Notes: generated by a model not told the origin, from the sequence alone. 64,000 nucleotides of DNA from Patiriisocius marinus (GCF_008974325.1 NZ_BKCG01000001.1:868001-932000), one strand, 5' to 3'; counted from the stretch's first letter, positions 8,830 through 20,234 are shown. Numbers and translations are program-made.

Positions 8830-10515
8830 ATGACAAAACTCAAAGCACATACCCGTTCTAGGGCACAAGAGAGTACAGGCGCGATTGAAAGACTTTACAT
8901 TACTATGCGTCACCTCTTTAATAGAGGATTTTACAAACCAATGGGCGTTTCTGGTGAATCCTTACGCGATTCCCTTCTAACATTAAGACCTGAAATTTAT
9001 GGTTCTATCGCAGAAGATAAGATAGAATTACAAGGCTTATTATATGTTATTGACAGACTTCCAATTGGGATTGAAGAATGCCGTTTTATCAATTTAACTA
9101 GTGATGAAGGGTATAAAAATTCTCATTTCGAACCTATTATTCCACCTAAACGTCGCCGTAATTGCTACCGTATTGACGATGAGCAAATGAACATTGAGGT
9201 AACTCGTGGGCGAAGTGAAATTTACGATATTCTTACACACCTAACTTTTCTTTATATAGAATCGCATAAAATTATGCGTGCTATTTTAATTAATGAAGAA
9301 GGCGGTGTTATTAGAGATTGGAAAAAATTAGAGATAGCCGTAAACAAAAAAGGAAAGCTAACGCAGGAAGAAAAAGAGATAGCATTAACACATACTGCTA
9401 ACTTTTTAGGTAGAACGTTTGAAGAAGTGCTTTCAGTTTATGATGCTTTTAGTTGTGCAGAAAACGAGCACCGTTTTTTAAATATTATCTATTATTTAGG
9501 AAAACTAGCTATTGATGAAGTTGTACGTGATGATAAACGAATTATCACATTTAGTCCTGTATTGCGAGAGCGTTTAGGACACCATATTCATGGAGAACGT
9601 TGGGCGATGAACATCAAGCAGCTTCTAGATGAAAAAGGCTTAATACAGCGCCCTATTCACATTATAAGTGCAAATATGCATAGCGTAATGAATAGTTTAT
9701 TTGCTGAAAGAGCTTTACCGGTAATTTCTAAAAAGAATTCTCAAATGCAATTGTTTGAGCTATTGAGTAGTTCAGGGAGTTCTAAAGAGCGTGAAAAAAC
9801 AATGAAGTTAGCCCTTAAAGAGGGAATGACGTATATTAAAGACGAAAGCGGTACCAATATAGACGTTCAGGTTTTTGATACAGCAAAGCTGAAATCACTA
9901 CCATACGGTCTTGAATCTACCATCGAAAACGAAGAAGATACGCCAGTAATTGTCGTTATGGATTATGCGTTTGGAGAGCAAGCGTATGAAACTATGGACG
10001 AGTTATTGAAACCTTATGTGAAAGATAATGTGACCCAATTTTTGAATATTGTATCTATTGGAATTATGGGTAAAGCTGGAATTCTTGAAGGAGGAAAAGG
10101 TGATATTATGATACCATCGGCACATGTTTTTGAAGGAACAGCAGATAATTACCCATTTAAAAACAAGTTAAAAGCATCAGATTTTAAAGATGATGACGTA
10201 GCAGTTTTTAAAGGATCTATGATAAGTGTGCTTGGAACATCATTACAAAATAGAGATGTATTGAAGTTTTTTTATAACTCTACTTGGAATGTAATTGGTC
10301 TTGAAATGGAGGGTGCACATTACCAAAAAGCCATACAAGCAGCATCAAGAATACGAGGTAGTATTAGCAAAAATGTAAAGGTAATGTACGCGTATTATGC
10401 AAGTGATAATCCTTTAGAAACTGGAAGCACTTTAGCATCTGGTGGATTAGGAACAACAGGGGTAAAACCTACCTACGTTATCACCGAAAAAATGTTAAAA
10501 CATATTTTAGATTAG
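8830..10515 (+). CDS. DUF6909-like protein with nucleoside-phosphorylase-like C-terminal half
   Basis: 561-residue soluble protein, conserved in Bacteroidota as far as I recall (DUF6909), with no assigned function. The N-terminal 300 residues are mostly helical and unlike any fold I recognise. The C-terminal part shows the landmarks of the purine nucleoside phosphorylase/MTA nucleosidase superfamily in the right order: a strand leading into SIGIMGKAGIL plus GGKGDIMIPSAH near residue 420, the GLEMEGAHYQKA segment near 495 (compare the phosphorylase DMEGAA motif), and a YYASDNPLE segment near 525 in the position of the catalytic S-D. The start at 8830 (MTKLKAH) is chosen from the promoter position. 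No signal peptide is seen. The assignment to the superfamily is my inference from motifs. Confidence 0.7.
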   Translation: MTKLKAHTRSRAQESTGAIERLYITMRHLFNRGFYKPMGVSGESLRDSLLTLRPEIYGSIAEDKIELQGLLYVIDRLPIGIEECRFINLTSDEGYKNSHFEPIIPPKRRRNCYRIDDEQMNIEVTRGRSEIYDILTHLTFLYIESHKIMRAILINEEGGVIRDWKKLEIAVNKKGKLTQEEKEIALTHTANFLGRTFEEVLSVYDAFSCAENEHRFLNIIYYLGKLAIDEVVRDDKRIITFSPVLRERLGHHIHGERWAMNIKQLLDEKGLIQRPIHIISANMHSVMNSLFAERALPVISKKNSQMQLFELLSSSGSSKEREKTMKLALKEGMTYIKDESGTNIDVQVFDTAKLKSLPYGLESTIENEEDTPVIVVMDYAFGEQAYETMDELLKPYVKDNVTQFLNIVSIGIMGKAGILEGGKGDIMIPSAHVFEGTADNYPFKNKLKASDFKDDDVAVFKGSMISVLGTSLQNRDVLKFFYNSTWNVIGLEMEGAHYQKAIQAASRIRGSISKNVKVMYAYYASDNPLETGSTLASGGLGTTGVKPTYVITEKMLKHILD

Positions 10516-10679
10516 TCTAAAATCTGTTTTAGAAAAGCAACAAAATGCTATAAATAGGCGGCTCATTTGATTTTCGATGTGTTTTCTAAGAAAAGAGTTT
10601 TAATGCTGTCAAAAATAAAGTTGTAGTACTATGTACTGTAAATTTTGCTCAATTAAACCAATAAAGTAATTAGACTAAC

Positions 10680-11225
10680 GTGAAAATAGAACAAACACTT
10701 TTATCTGGATGCTTTGTCATCACACCTAAAACTTTTGAAGATTCAAGAGGAGTTTTTAGCGAAACATTCAACAGTAAAACGTTTGAAGAAGTAACTGGAA
10801 TTTCGCAAGATTTTGTTCAGGACAATCAATCAATTTCTCGTTACGGAGTGGTAAGAGGACTTCACTTTCAACGCGGTTCCCTGGCGCAAGCAAAATTGGT
10901 TCGCGTAGTAAAAGGTCGAGTTCAAGATATTGTTGTTGATGTTAGAGAAGGTTCTGAAACTTTTGGAAAATCATTTTCAATAGAACTTAGTGCAGCAAAT
11001 GGAAAACAATTATATGTTCCTCGAGGATTTGCACATGGATTTTCAGTGTTAGAAGAGGGAAGTATTTTTGCTTACAAATGTGATAACTTTTACGATAAAG
11101 AATCTGAAAGCGGAATTATCTTTAATGATTCAGATCTAAATTTGGATTGGAGATTACCTAAAAATGACATGATAATTTCAGAAAAAGATCTTGAGTTACC
11201 GTTATTTAAAAATGCCCTACTATAA
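10680..11225 (+). CDS. rfbC: dTDP-4-dehydrorhamnose 3,5-epimerase
   Basis: Third enzyme of dTDP-L-rhamnose synthesis (cupin fold). The catalytic His lies in VRGLHFQRG near residue 60, with the catalytic Tyr/Phe region YVPRGFAHGFSVL near 120. At 181 aa it is full length. The start codon is GTG (GTG AAA ATA GAA), the only start in register with the conserved N-terminus. It is the first gene of the long polysaccharide cluster and overlaps rfbD by one base. rfbA and rfbB are not in the window and must lie elsewhere if rhamnose is made. Confidence 0.95.
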   Translation: MKIEQTLLSGCFVITPKTFEDSRGVFSETFNSKTFEEVTGISQDFVQDNQSISRYGVVRGLHFQRGSLAQAKLVRVVKGRVQDIVVDVREGSETFGKSFSIELSAANGKQLYVPRGFAHGFSVLEEGSIFAYKCDNFYDKESESGIIFNDSDLNLDWRLPKNDMIISEKDLELPLFKNALL

Positions 11226-12085
11226 TGCGAATTCTTGTTACTGGAGCACATGGTCAACTAGCAAAATGTATAAAAGATGCTAGTATTAAGCACACCTCTT
11301 TAGCGTGCACTTTTGTTTCAAGAGAGCAATTAGACATTAGCAATAATGATGCGGTTGCTTTATATTTCAGAAATCATTCGTTTGACTATTGTATCAATAC
11401 AGCAGCATATACCAATGTTGAAAAAGCAGAATCAGATAAAGAAAACGCATATTTAATTAATAGCGAAGGAGTAAAAAACCTAGCAATACAATGTGAGGAG
11501 CATAATGTTGTTTTACTTCATGTGTCAACAGATTATGTTTTTGATGGTACGCAAACAGTACCGTATAAAGAGACTGATAACACCGGACCTATAAATGTTT
11601 ATGGTGCGTCTAAATTAGCTGGAGAACAGCATGTTTCGGCTTTATGCCAAAAACATTTTATTGTAAGAACTTCGTGGTTGTATTCGCAATATGGGCACAA
11701 TTTTTATACCTCAATGCTTTCACACTTTAAAAAGGGTACTGCGTTAAAAATTACAACAGAGCAAACAGGAACTCCCACAAATGCTCAGGATTTAGCTGTT
11801 GTACTACTCACTATTATTTTAAGTGAGGTTTACCAATATGGCGTGTATCATTATAGCAACGATGGCGAAGCAACTTGGTATGATTTTGCTTCGGAAATTT
11901 TAAAAAATGCAGGGCAAATACCACAAGCAAATCTTGGTAGTACCAATCATTATTCTACTTTTGCCCGAAGACCCGAACGCAGCATTTTAAATACTAAAAA
12001 AGTAAAGGAGACGTTTAGTATTGTTATTCCGCTTTGGAATGAGCGTTTAAAGGGTTTTATGGAAGATGTGTACACGCAACCTTAG
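11225..12085 (+). CDS. rfbD: dTDP-4-dehydrorhamnose reductase
   Basis: Extended short-chain dehydrogenase that reduces dTDP-4-keto-L-rhamnose with NAD(P)H. The nucleotide-binding VTGAHGQLAKCI is at residues 5-16, the active-site STDYVFDG near 105, the catalytic YGASKLAGE (YxxxK) near 132, and the RTSWLYS motif near 150. Length (286 aa) is normal. It overlaps rfbC by one base, consistent with translational coupling. Confidence 0.95.
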   Translation: MRILVTGAHGQLAKCIKDASIKHTSLACTFVSREQLDISNNDAVALYFRNHSFDYCINTAAYTNVEKAESDKENAYLINSEGVKNLAIQCEEHNVVLLHVSTDYVFDGTQTVPYKETDNTGPINVYGASKLAGEQHVSALCQKHFIVRTSWLYSQYGHNFYTSMLSHFKKGTALKITTEQTGTPTNAQDLAVVLLTIILSEVYQYGVYHYSNDGEATWYDFASEILKNAGQIPQANLGSTNHYSTFARRPERSILNTKKVKETFSIVIPLWNERLKGFMEDVYTQP

Positions 12086-12146
12086 GGTTATTTTTACATC
12101 TTTTAAAAGATTAATTTATTATAAAATTTACGTCATTAAGGATTAT

Positions 12147-13127
12147 ATGAATACAGAACAACAAACTACAGCTGCTGAGGAGATTGATTTAGGCTATTTC
12201 TTTAAACAAATTTCAAACTTTTTTAGAGGTTTTGCGCGTCTATTATTTATGATGTTTGATTTCTTTAAAAGAAACATTCTTTGGATTTCATTATTGATAA
12301 TCGCTGGAGTTGTATTAGGCTATTTTGCGGAAAGAAATTCAGCAACAATGTATCAAAACAAGTTGTTAGTTGTTCCTAACTTCGAAAGTACAGATTACTT
12401 GTATGATAAAGTTGACGAAATAAACTTAAAAAGAAAGCAAGGGGATTCTGTGTTTATTAAACAATTTACAGGAGAAAACTGGAAACGATTTAATACTATT
12501 GAAATAGAAGCGCTACCAGATATTTACAATTTTGTAACTCAATCTAGAGAGCAACTTGATGCATTCAGAATTTTATTTGAGAACCAAGAACTTTCTGAGT
12601 TTTTGGAAGACAACACTACAAGCAGATCATTTAAATACCATCGTTTAAACTTTTATGTTGCTGGTGAAGATGCTCCTGTAGTTGTGAATAAAATTATGGA
12701 GTACCTTAATCAAAATGAATTCTACAAAGGATACCAAGACATCTATCAGAAAAATATGGCTTTGCGTATTGATAAAGCAATGAAAACAGCTAATAATATT
12801 GAAAATATTATGGTTGCTTTAAGTTATGTTCCAGAAGAAAAGGATGGTGTGTTATCACTTACAGCTAACAGCAACAGTGATATGTTTGAGCTTTCAGACT
12901 ATCAAGAGGTATTGCTTGCTAAAAAGTTAGAACTTGAAAAAATGCAGCACGATCAAGACCAAATTATTAAAGTGGCAAGTGCAAATTATAAAATTGTAGA
13001 TAAAGGGATTTTTGGATTTAGTAAAAAAATCAAATTTCCAATTTATTTAGTGCTATTATTCTCATCTGTATTTTTCATTTTGTATTTGTTTAGAACGTTA
13101 AAGCAATTTTCTCAAGACAACGAGTAG
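12147..13127 (+). CDS. Wzz-like chain-length/export protein
   Basis: Inner-membrane protein with the topology of polysaccharide co-polymerases: a cytoplasmic N-terminus, a transmembrane helix near residues 45-66 (NILWISLLIIAGVVLGYF), a periplasmic domain of about 220 residues rich in helices, and a second transmembrane helix near the C-terminus (FPIYLVLLFSSVFFILYLF). There is no kinase domain. The ATG at 12147 is preferred because earlier in-frame starts overlap rfbD and give a non-conserved leader. The function in chain-length control is inferred from topology and context. Confidence 0.7.
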   Translation: MNTEQQTTAAEEIDLGYFFKQISNFFRGFARLLFMMFDFFKRNILWISLLIIAGVVLGYFAERNSATMYQNKLLVVPNFESTDYLYDKVDEINLKRKQGDSVFIKQFTGENWKRFNTIEIEALPDIYNFVTQSREQLDAFRILFENQELSEFLEDNTTSRSFKYHRLNFYVAGEDAPVVVNKIMEYLNQNEFYKGYQDIYQKNMALRIDKAMKTANNIENIMVALSYVPEEKDGVLSLTANSNSDMFELSDYQEVLLAKKLELEKMQHDQDQIIKVASANYKIVDKGIFGFSKKIKFPIYLVLLFSSVFFILYLFRTLKQFSQDNE

Positions 13128-13145
13128 TACTAAATAGCGAACAAT

Positions 13146-13904
13146 TTGGGACAAACAGGAATAATAATACAAGCAAGAATGGGAGCTACAAGGCTTCCTA
13201 ATAAAATGATGCTTCCTTTTTACGAGAATGAAGGTATTTTCGAATTGTTAGTTTCTCGTTTGTTGAGTGCAGGCTTACAAATGCCTATTATAGTAGCAAC
13301 CACTAATAGCGAACAAGATAATGTACTTGCAACGGTAGCAAATGATAGAGGGCTTTCAGTCTATAGAGGTAGTGAACATAATGTGTTAGAACGCTTTATC
13401 AACGCTGCTAAACAATTTTCTGTAGACAGAATTATCAGGATATGTGCAGATAATCCGTTGCTTGATATTTCGGCATTACAACATCAAATAACAGCTTTTA
13501 ATAACAGTGATGTAGATTACTGGTGTTATTGTACTTCTGAAAGTTTACCAAGCATTAAAACGAGTTATGGTTTTTATACGGAAGGAGTAACGCTAGATGC
13601 ATTAGAAAAAGTAGCTGAAATGACTACTGAAAAATTATATATAGAACACGTTACAAACTATATATATACTCACGATACTAACTTTACAATACATAAAGAA
13701 GAGATTCCAAAAACAGTATCAACAAATAAATCAATACGCTTAACGATAGATACACCAAAAGATCACGAGTTGATTAAAAATATCTATACTAAGCTTATTG
13801 AAGAACATATAGTTTTAGAACAAGAGCACATTGTCGCATTTATTGAAAAACACCCAAAGTGGATGGAAGCAATGACTACCGAAATGCGCAATAACATTAA
13901 ATAA
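13146..13904 (+). CDS. SpsF/KdsB-type cytidylyltransferase
   Basis: Nucleotidyltransferase of the acylneuraminate cytidylyltransferase family, expected to activate a 3-deoxy-ulosonate to its CMP form. The N-terminal signature IIIQARMGATRLPNKMM carries the conserved QAR, S/T-R-LP and K elements, and RICADNPLLD near residue 97 holds the metal-binding Asp. The start is TTG at 13146; the next ATG would remove the QAR motif. It forms a tight set with a NeuB-type synthase (3 bp downstream) and a KdsC-type phosphatase. The exact sugar is not determined by sequence alone. Confidence 0.85.
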   Translation: MGQTGIIIQARMGATRLPNKMMLPFYENEGIFELLVSRLLSAGLQMPIIVATTNSEQDNVLATVANDRGLSVYRGSEHNVLERFINAAKQFSVDRIIRICADNPLLDISALQHQITAFNNSDVDYWCYCTSESLPSIKTSYGFYTEGVTLDALEKVAEMTTEKLYIEHVTNYIYTHDTNFTIHKEEIPKTVSTNKSIRLTIDTPKDHELIKNIYTKLIEEHIVLEQEHIVAFIEKHPKWMEAMTTEMRNNIK

Positions 13905-13907
13905 AGA

Positions 13908-15462
<1,555 letters not shown>

Positions 15463-15490
15463 TCCTAAAAGGATATTTATAGGAGCACTT

Positions 15491-16732
15491 ATGCAGCGAT
15501 TACTTAAGGCATTGTCCATAAATAAGCTCAGTTCTTTATTTTTAAGGATGTCAGCAATGGCATCTAAATTTGTAATATTTACAATTCTTTCTAAGTATTT
15601 TGATACAGATACCTACGGTGTGTATTCATTGCAAGCTACCACCATTACCATTGCCATATTTATACTAGGATTTGACTTTTACAATTATGCAATTCGCGAT
15701 ATTCTTTTAAACAAAGAACGCACTGCAACTAAGGTTTTGACAGCAATGTCCCTTTATGCAGTATCGTACGTATTATTTGCAGTAATTGGGTATGTATTGT
15801 TTAATCAAATTGATTACTTCGCACAATACACGTGGTTGTTAATAGGTATTTGCATTACGGAACATCTCAATCAAGAAATTTACAGACTACTGCTCGCTTT
15901 TAAAAAAGTATTAGTGGCTAACATATTGCTTTTCATTAGAGTTGCAGGATGGACGTTGTATGTGCTTTATAAGCTATTGTTAGAAGAAGCTTCATTAGGC
16001 ATAGCCGAAATATTAATCATTTGGTTATCGTTCAACGCAATGACACTTGTGCTAACGTTAATCATCTTTGCTAAACCTTTGATTACTAATTTAAAAGTAG
16101 CTACTTGGGATAAAAGTTGGCTAATAAAAGGACTCAAAGTGAGTGTGATTTTTTATACTGCAACCATATTTTTGAAAATAATTGAATACTCAAATAGATA
16201 TGTAGTTGAGGCAGTTTTAGATGAAAGTGCGGCAGGAATTTTTTCTTTCTATTCTAATTTTGCAATGGTTGTTACCATTTACGTAAGTACCATTGTGGTA
16301 TCATATGAGCTTCCAGATTTAATTGAAAGTAGCACAACCGATAACTTTGTAAACAAATTAAAAAGGTACAAGAAGTTATTATTTCTCCATGCGGCAATAG
16401 CAAGTGTTGTCGTGGTAATTTGTATGTACCCTATTTTAATTTGGCAAGGCAAAACCGAGTTTATAGCATTATGGCCATTACTTTTATTTTTGTTAGGAGG
16501 TGCTTATTTAATGAATGTTTCGTTATTATACCACGCATATTTATACATTAAGCATCGAGAGAAAAAGCTATTAGAAATTGTAATAATTTCAGGAATTATC
16601 AATATAATAGCCACGTGGATTTTAACCTATTATTATGGGTTATACGGAGCGGCATCAGCATTTTTAGTAACGGCAATTGTTATTTTTATTTTGAGAAGAA
16701 AAGCAGCACCTAAGCAATTAATGGGAATATGA
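15491..16732 (+). CDS. oligosaccharide flippase (Wzx-like)
   Basis: Polytopic inner-membrane protein of 413 aa with about 12 hydrophobic segments. The N-terminus (FLRMSAMASKFVIFTILSK) and the conserved YGVYSLQATT segment fit the MOP/PST flippase superfamily that moves undecaprenol-linked oligosaccharide units to the periplasmic side. It lies 28 bp after the KdsC-like gene and overlaps the next gene by 4 bp (ATGA). Confidence 0.85.
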   Translation: MQRLLKALSINKLSSLFLRMSAMASKFVIFTILSKYFDTDTYGVYSLQATTITIAIFILGFDFYNYAIRDILLNKERTATKVLTAMSLYAVSYVLFAVIGYVLFNQIDYFAQYTWLLIGICITEHLNQEIYRLLLAFKKVLVANILLFIRVAGWTLYVLYKLLLEEASLGIAEILIIWLSFNAMTLVLTLIIFAKPLITNLKVATWDKSWLIKGLKVSVIFYTATIFLKIIEYSNRYVVEAVLDESAAGIFSFYSNFAMVVTIYVSTIVVSYELPDLIESSTTDNFVNKLKRYKKLLFLHAAIASVVVVICMYPILIWQGKTEFIALWPLLLFLLGGAYLMNVSLLYHAYLYIKHREKKLLEIVIISGIINIIATWILTYYYGLYGAASAFLVTAIVIFILRRKAAPKQLMGI

Positions 16733-17751
16733 AGCACATTTTTATAGCCATAGGACAGACACATCTCAATAATTTTGAAACATTATTGAATGATAATATC
16801 GCGTCTATAGGCGAACGAATTTTAGTTGTAGACAATACCATTATTTATAATGAGGCACTATGGCCAACAGTTATTAAAGCGACAATATCGTTTAATAATA
16901 CGGCAAGTTCTAGTGTACAACAACTTGTTTCAATTTCTAATAAAGCAAAAGCGTACGCGACCATTATTAAAAGCTTGAAAAAATATAAAAATGAAAGCAC
17001 CGTTATTTACTTAGCGTATATTGAAGATATACTTAGTAATTATATGTTTTTCAGTTTTAGTGATAAAGCTAAAATAGTCATTGTAGAAGACGGAACACTT
17101 AACTATTACAATCATAGTTTAGCGAATGTTTCCGTATTAAAATTTCGGCTAAAACAAACTATTGCAAAGCTTAGAGGGATTCCTTTTAAAAAATACGTGG
17201 GGCACTCATCTGGTGCTGGTTATGCCCATGTAATTGCGCAATACCTAACATTTCCAGATCAAGCGTTTGTTGCAGAAAAGGTAAAACAGTTTCCTGTTGA
17301 AACAACTTCTGTAGATAATACCGTAGATGAACTGTATATAATTGGACAGGAAGGTTTTTGTAATTTAATAGGCCAGGATGTTTTTATGACGGCTCTTAAG
17401 GATTTTTTCGAGATGCTAAAAAAACAACCTTTTTATAACACAATCACAACAATACATTATAAACCTCACCGAAACGGAGTGCGTTTAACGCAAGAGTTTT
17501 TGTCGGGTTATTTTCCTGGAAAGAAAGTTCGTTTAGTAACGACTTCGAAAACCGCTGAAGATCTATTTTTTGAAGAATTACCGTGTAGCTTTGTAACAAG
17601 TTTTAACTCTAGCACATTAATAAATATTTACGCACGTTTAAGTAAAGAAGATAGGGCGAAAATTGAATTTTCAGTATATCCTATTCAAGACAATGAGTTA
17701 ATACACGTATTTAAAAAGCTTAATTTTAACTTTATAAAGCCTCTCAACTAA
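16729..17751 (+). CDS. sialyltransferase-like glycosyltransferase
   Basis: 340-residue cytosolic protein without transmembrane segments. I see three elements that recall bacterial sialyl- and polysialyltransferases (CAZy GT38/GT52 type): an acidic (D/E)(D/E)G motif in IVEDGTLNYYNH near residue 120, a KPHR segment (YKPHRNG near 245) where the family has its HP motif, and a serine pair in TSFNSSTLIN near 290. It follows the NeuB/CMP-transferase genes, so transfer of the CMP-nonulosonate onto the repeat unit is a natural inference. The HP motif is not exact, so another family is possible. It overlaps the flippase by 4 bp. Confidence 0.55.
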   Translation: MKHIFIAIGQTHLNNFETLLNDNIASIGERILVVDNTIIYNEALWPTVIKATISFNNTASSSVQQLVSISNKAKAYATIIKSLKKYKNESTVIYLAYIEDILSNYMFFSFSDKAKIVIVEDGTLNYYNHSLANVSVLKFRLKQTIAKLRGIPFKKYVGHSSGAGYAHVIAQYLTFPDQAFVAEKVKQFPVETTSVDNTVDELYIIGQEGFCNLIGQDVFMTALKDFFEMLKKQPFYNTITTIHYKPHRNGVRLTQEFLSGYFPGKKVRLVTTSKTAEDLFFEELPCSFVTSFNSSTLINIYARLSKEDRAKIEFSVYPIQDNELIHVFKKLNFNFIKPLN

Positions 17752-17757
17752 CTGTTA

Positions 17758-19020
17758 ATGGGATTATTTGTCAACATATTATTTGCACTGCTATTTGTAG
17801 CATTTGTCTTCTATTATTTTAGGCAAAGTTTTACGTTGGCATTTTTATATGGATTGGTTTTTTTTCAAGCCTTTAGTGTAATTCCTTCGCTAATTTATTT
17901 AGAACAAGGAGTATACATTAATGAGCAGGGACGTATGAGCTTTTTTACGGGTGCTACTATTTTATGTGTACTCTATTTTATTTTTACGTTCGTGTTAATA
18001 GCTATGGCGTTTAAAAGTTTTAATAAACGCTCTTTGCCCGTCTTTAATATTGCATTTAAGGGGCGGAATATAGAAGTACCTCTCATAATAGGTTTAATAC
18101 TATTTGCGCAAGGAATTCTCCTTATTAACGCGGCACTTTCACCTTTACCTATATTGAATCCAGAAATAACAAGATTTACTTATTGGTCTCATTCACGTTT
18201 TCCTTTTTTAAATTCAATTTTTGGAAATACCGCAATTTTCATTCCTTTTGCAATTGGATTACTTTTTTCAAAATATAAAAAATTCTCAATAGTAATGTTA
18301 CTTGTTTTCTTTGGATACAACTTTGCTATTGGACAAAAATTTTCACCCATTGTACAAGGAACTTTTTCATTTCTTCTACCAATTGTTTTTACGTTTAGAG
18401 CAAACATGAAAAAATTCTTGATTAGATCAATTGTACCTTTATTCTTGTTTTCGATTTTAATGGGAGGTGTAATTTATAAAATTACTTATACGAAATACGA
18501 AGAAACAAAACCATTTGCTAACATTAAAATCTACGACCCCAATGAAGCAATGCTTTATAGAATTTTTGGACTTCAAGGGCATTTATTATGGGGAGCAACA
18601 GATAGATTCGTAGTTCATAATGAAGAACCAAAATCATTTAATCCAGCAGATCTACTTTACGGAATGCCAATAATGATGGAAGAGTTTGCTGCAGATAAAA
18701 AAATGGTGCTTACAGCAAACAATACTGGAGGGTACAACTTTACTAATGCATATCCAGGAATATTATTTAAAATTTTCCCAGTGTCATTAGCGCTTGTTTA
18801 TCACACTATATTGGTTATTGGTTTTCTAGCACTTATGGGATGGGTTCTAAAAGAACTGATGGTAAAGAAGGCCTATTTTTTGTCAATTATAGCGTATCAA
18901 CTTTTTAATTGGACTATTTATGCCTTTGTAATGGGTTATTTTTACAAATTGTATTTTGCGTTTGGTTTTTTAGCGGTGTATTTTCTTTTTGTTCATTTCA
19001 GAAAACCAAAATTAACGTGA
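17758..19020 (+). CDS. polytopic membrane protein, putative polysaccharide polymerase
   Basis: 420 aa with about 10 transmembrane segments and one larger loop (about residues 240-320) between them. It has no motif I can assign firmly. The pattern GQKFSPIVQGTF within a membrane segment and the overall topology resemble oligosaccharide repeat-unit polymerases (possibly DUF6418). It overlaps the next gene by 4 bp (GTGA). Function is inferred from topology and position beside flippase and glycosyltransferase genes. Confidence 0.55.
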   Translation: MGLFVNILFALLFVAFVFYYFRQSFTLAFLYGLVFFQAFSVIPSLIYLEQGVYINEQGRMSFFTGATILCVLYFIFTFVLIAMAFKSFNKRSLPVFNIAFKGRNIEVPLIIGLILFAQGILLINAALSPLPILNPEITRFTYWSHSRFPFLNSIFGNTAIFIPFAIGLLFSKYKKFSIVMLLVFFGYNFAIGQKFSPIVQGTFSFLLPIVFTFRANMKKFLIRSIVPLFLFSILMGGVIYKITYTKYEETKPFANIKIYDPNEAMLYRIFGLQGHLLWGATDRFVVHNEEPKSFNPADLLYGMPIMMEEFAADKKMVLTANNTGGYNFTNAYPGILFKIFPVSLALVYHTILVIGFLALMGWVLKELMVKKAYFLSIIAYQLFNWTIYAFVMGYFYKLYFAFGFLAVYFLFVHFRKPKLT

Positions 19021-20234
19021 TTAATCAACTAAATACTAAAGATGATTGGGTGTCTCTTAGCTTTTTAAGTGTCTTTGCAGTGTTGCCATTTCTAGATATT
19101 TTAGCGCCTATAGCTTTGGGTTTATGCCTTGTATTGTCATTGGCTTTTAAGCCGAAATTTAATTTTTTTAAAAACATAGCTAAGCAACCTTTACTTGTGT
19201 TATTAATAAGTTATTTCATTCTAACCCTTCTAAGCTTGACTTATTCTATAACTATTGATAAAACTGTGGAAAAAATAGGTAAGAATATTGCTTTCTTATT
19301 AATTCCGTTGGTTTTTGTTTTGGTGAACCCAGACAACCAGCTAATTAAAAAAGCACAACGTGTATTTGTTTTTGCTTGTACGTTGTTTTGTCTATTCTCA
19401 CTTACAAAACTTGGTTACAATTATATAATACGTTTCGATGAAAGTCATTGGTATAATTTTATTCAAGAATCCATGTATCACAAATACATGCCAGAAGATG
19501 CTATGTACTTAAATACTGCTTTAATTTTTTTGTTATTTGGCACTTTTAAAAAGCATATAAAATTGACAGTTGCTTCACTCTTTTTTGTAATTATTGTGTT
19601 GTTTGGAGTGCGATTAGGGTTGTTTATTTATGGTTGTATTGTAGGAGTGTATATGCTTAAAAACATACAATTGTTTTTAAATATTAAAACACTGGTTGTT
19701 GCGGTTATAGCAATAGCGGCTATGGTTTCATTACTAAGTATAAACAAATTTGCCCAAGATAAATTTTATGATACTTTAGAAAAAATAGGCTTTGATACAG
19801 GCGATAAGGTTTCAAAAATAGGTGCAGAATATCACGATATTAGCTTGAGAGGGAAAGTATGGAGTACCGCTATTAATGTTATAAAAGAAAAACCTATTTT
19901 AGGGTATGGAGGAGGTGCTGAAAAAAAGGCATTAAATACGGCTTATGAAATAGCAGGTTACGAGAAAGTAAAAAATTTTCACGCTCACAATCAATTGTTG
20001 TCAAGCTCGATTCAATATGGAATGATAGGTGCATTATTACTATTAACAATTTGCTTGGCACTATTTTTTAAAGTTCTAAAAAATAAAAAAACACCACTTA
20101 TTGTTTTGACACTATTAATGATAGTGTCAATGTTTACCGAGAGTTATTTTGAGTTACAACAAGGTATATTTTACTTTTGTATGTTTGTTTCTCTCGTTTC
20201 TGTACATTTAAAAGCTATTGAACAAAGAATATGA
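19017..20234 (+). CDS. O-antigen ligase/polymerase family protein
   Basis: Polytopic membrane protein with the Wzy_C (O-antigen ligase) pattern. It has about 11 hydrophobic segments and a periplasmic loop containing RGKVWSTAINVIKEKPILGYGGG, then FHAHNQLLSSSIQYG with the conserved H-x-x-x-L near residue 325. The likely start is GTG at 19017, which overlaps the previous stop in GTGA. An upstream ATG at 18909 would give a long out-of-frame overlap with the preceding gene. The gene overlaps the MBOAT gene by 4 bp. Confidence 0.8.
   Translation: MINQLNTKDDWVSLSFLSVFAVLPFLDILAPIALGLCLVLSLAFKPKFNFFKNIAKQPLLVLLISYFILTLLSLTYSITIDKTVEKIGKNIAFLLIPLVFVLVNPDNQLIKKAQRVFVFACTLFCLFSLTKLGYNYIIRFDESHWYNFIQESMYHKYMPEDAMYLNTALIFLLFGTFKKHIKLTVASLFFVIIVLFGVRLGLFIYGCIVGVYMLKNIQLFLNIKTLVVAVIAIAAMVSLLSINKFAQDKFYDTLEKIGFDTGDKVSKIGAEYHDISLRGKVWSTAINVIKEKPILGYGGGAEKKALNTAYEIAGYEKVKNFHAHNQLLSSSIQYGMIGALLLLTICLALFFKVLKNKKTPLIVLTLLMIVSMFTESYFELQQGIFYFCMFVSLVSVHLKAIEQRI

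Noticed and set aside
10516-10679. Promoter or regulatory RNA before the polysaccharide cluster
   Set aside because: Only an imperfect TAaatTTTG-like stretch is present and no stable hairpin; nothing firm enough to annotate.
18909-19016. Extended start of the O-antigen ligase gene at an ATG
   Set aside because: It overlaps 108 bp of the preceding gene out of frame; the GTG at 19017 gives the usual 4-bp GTGA overlap.
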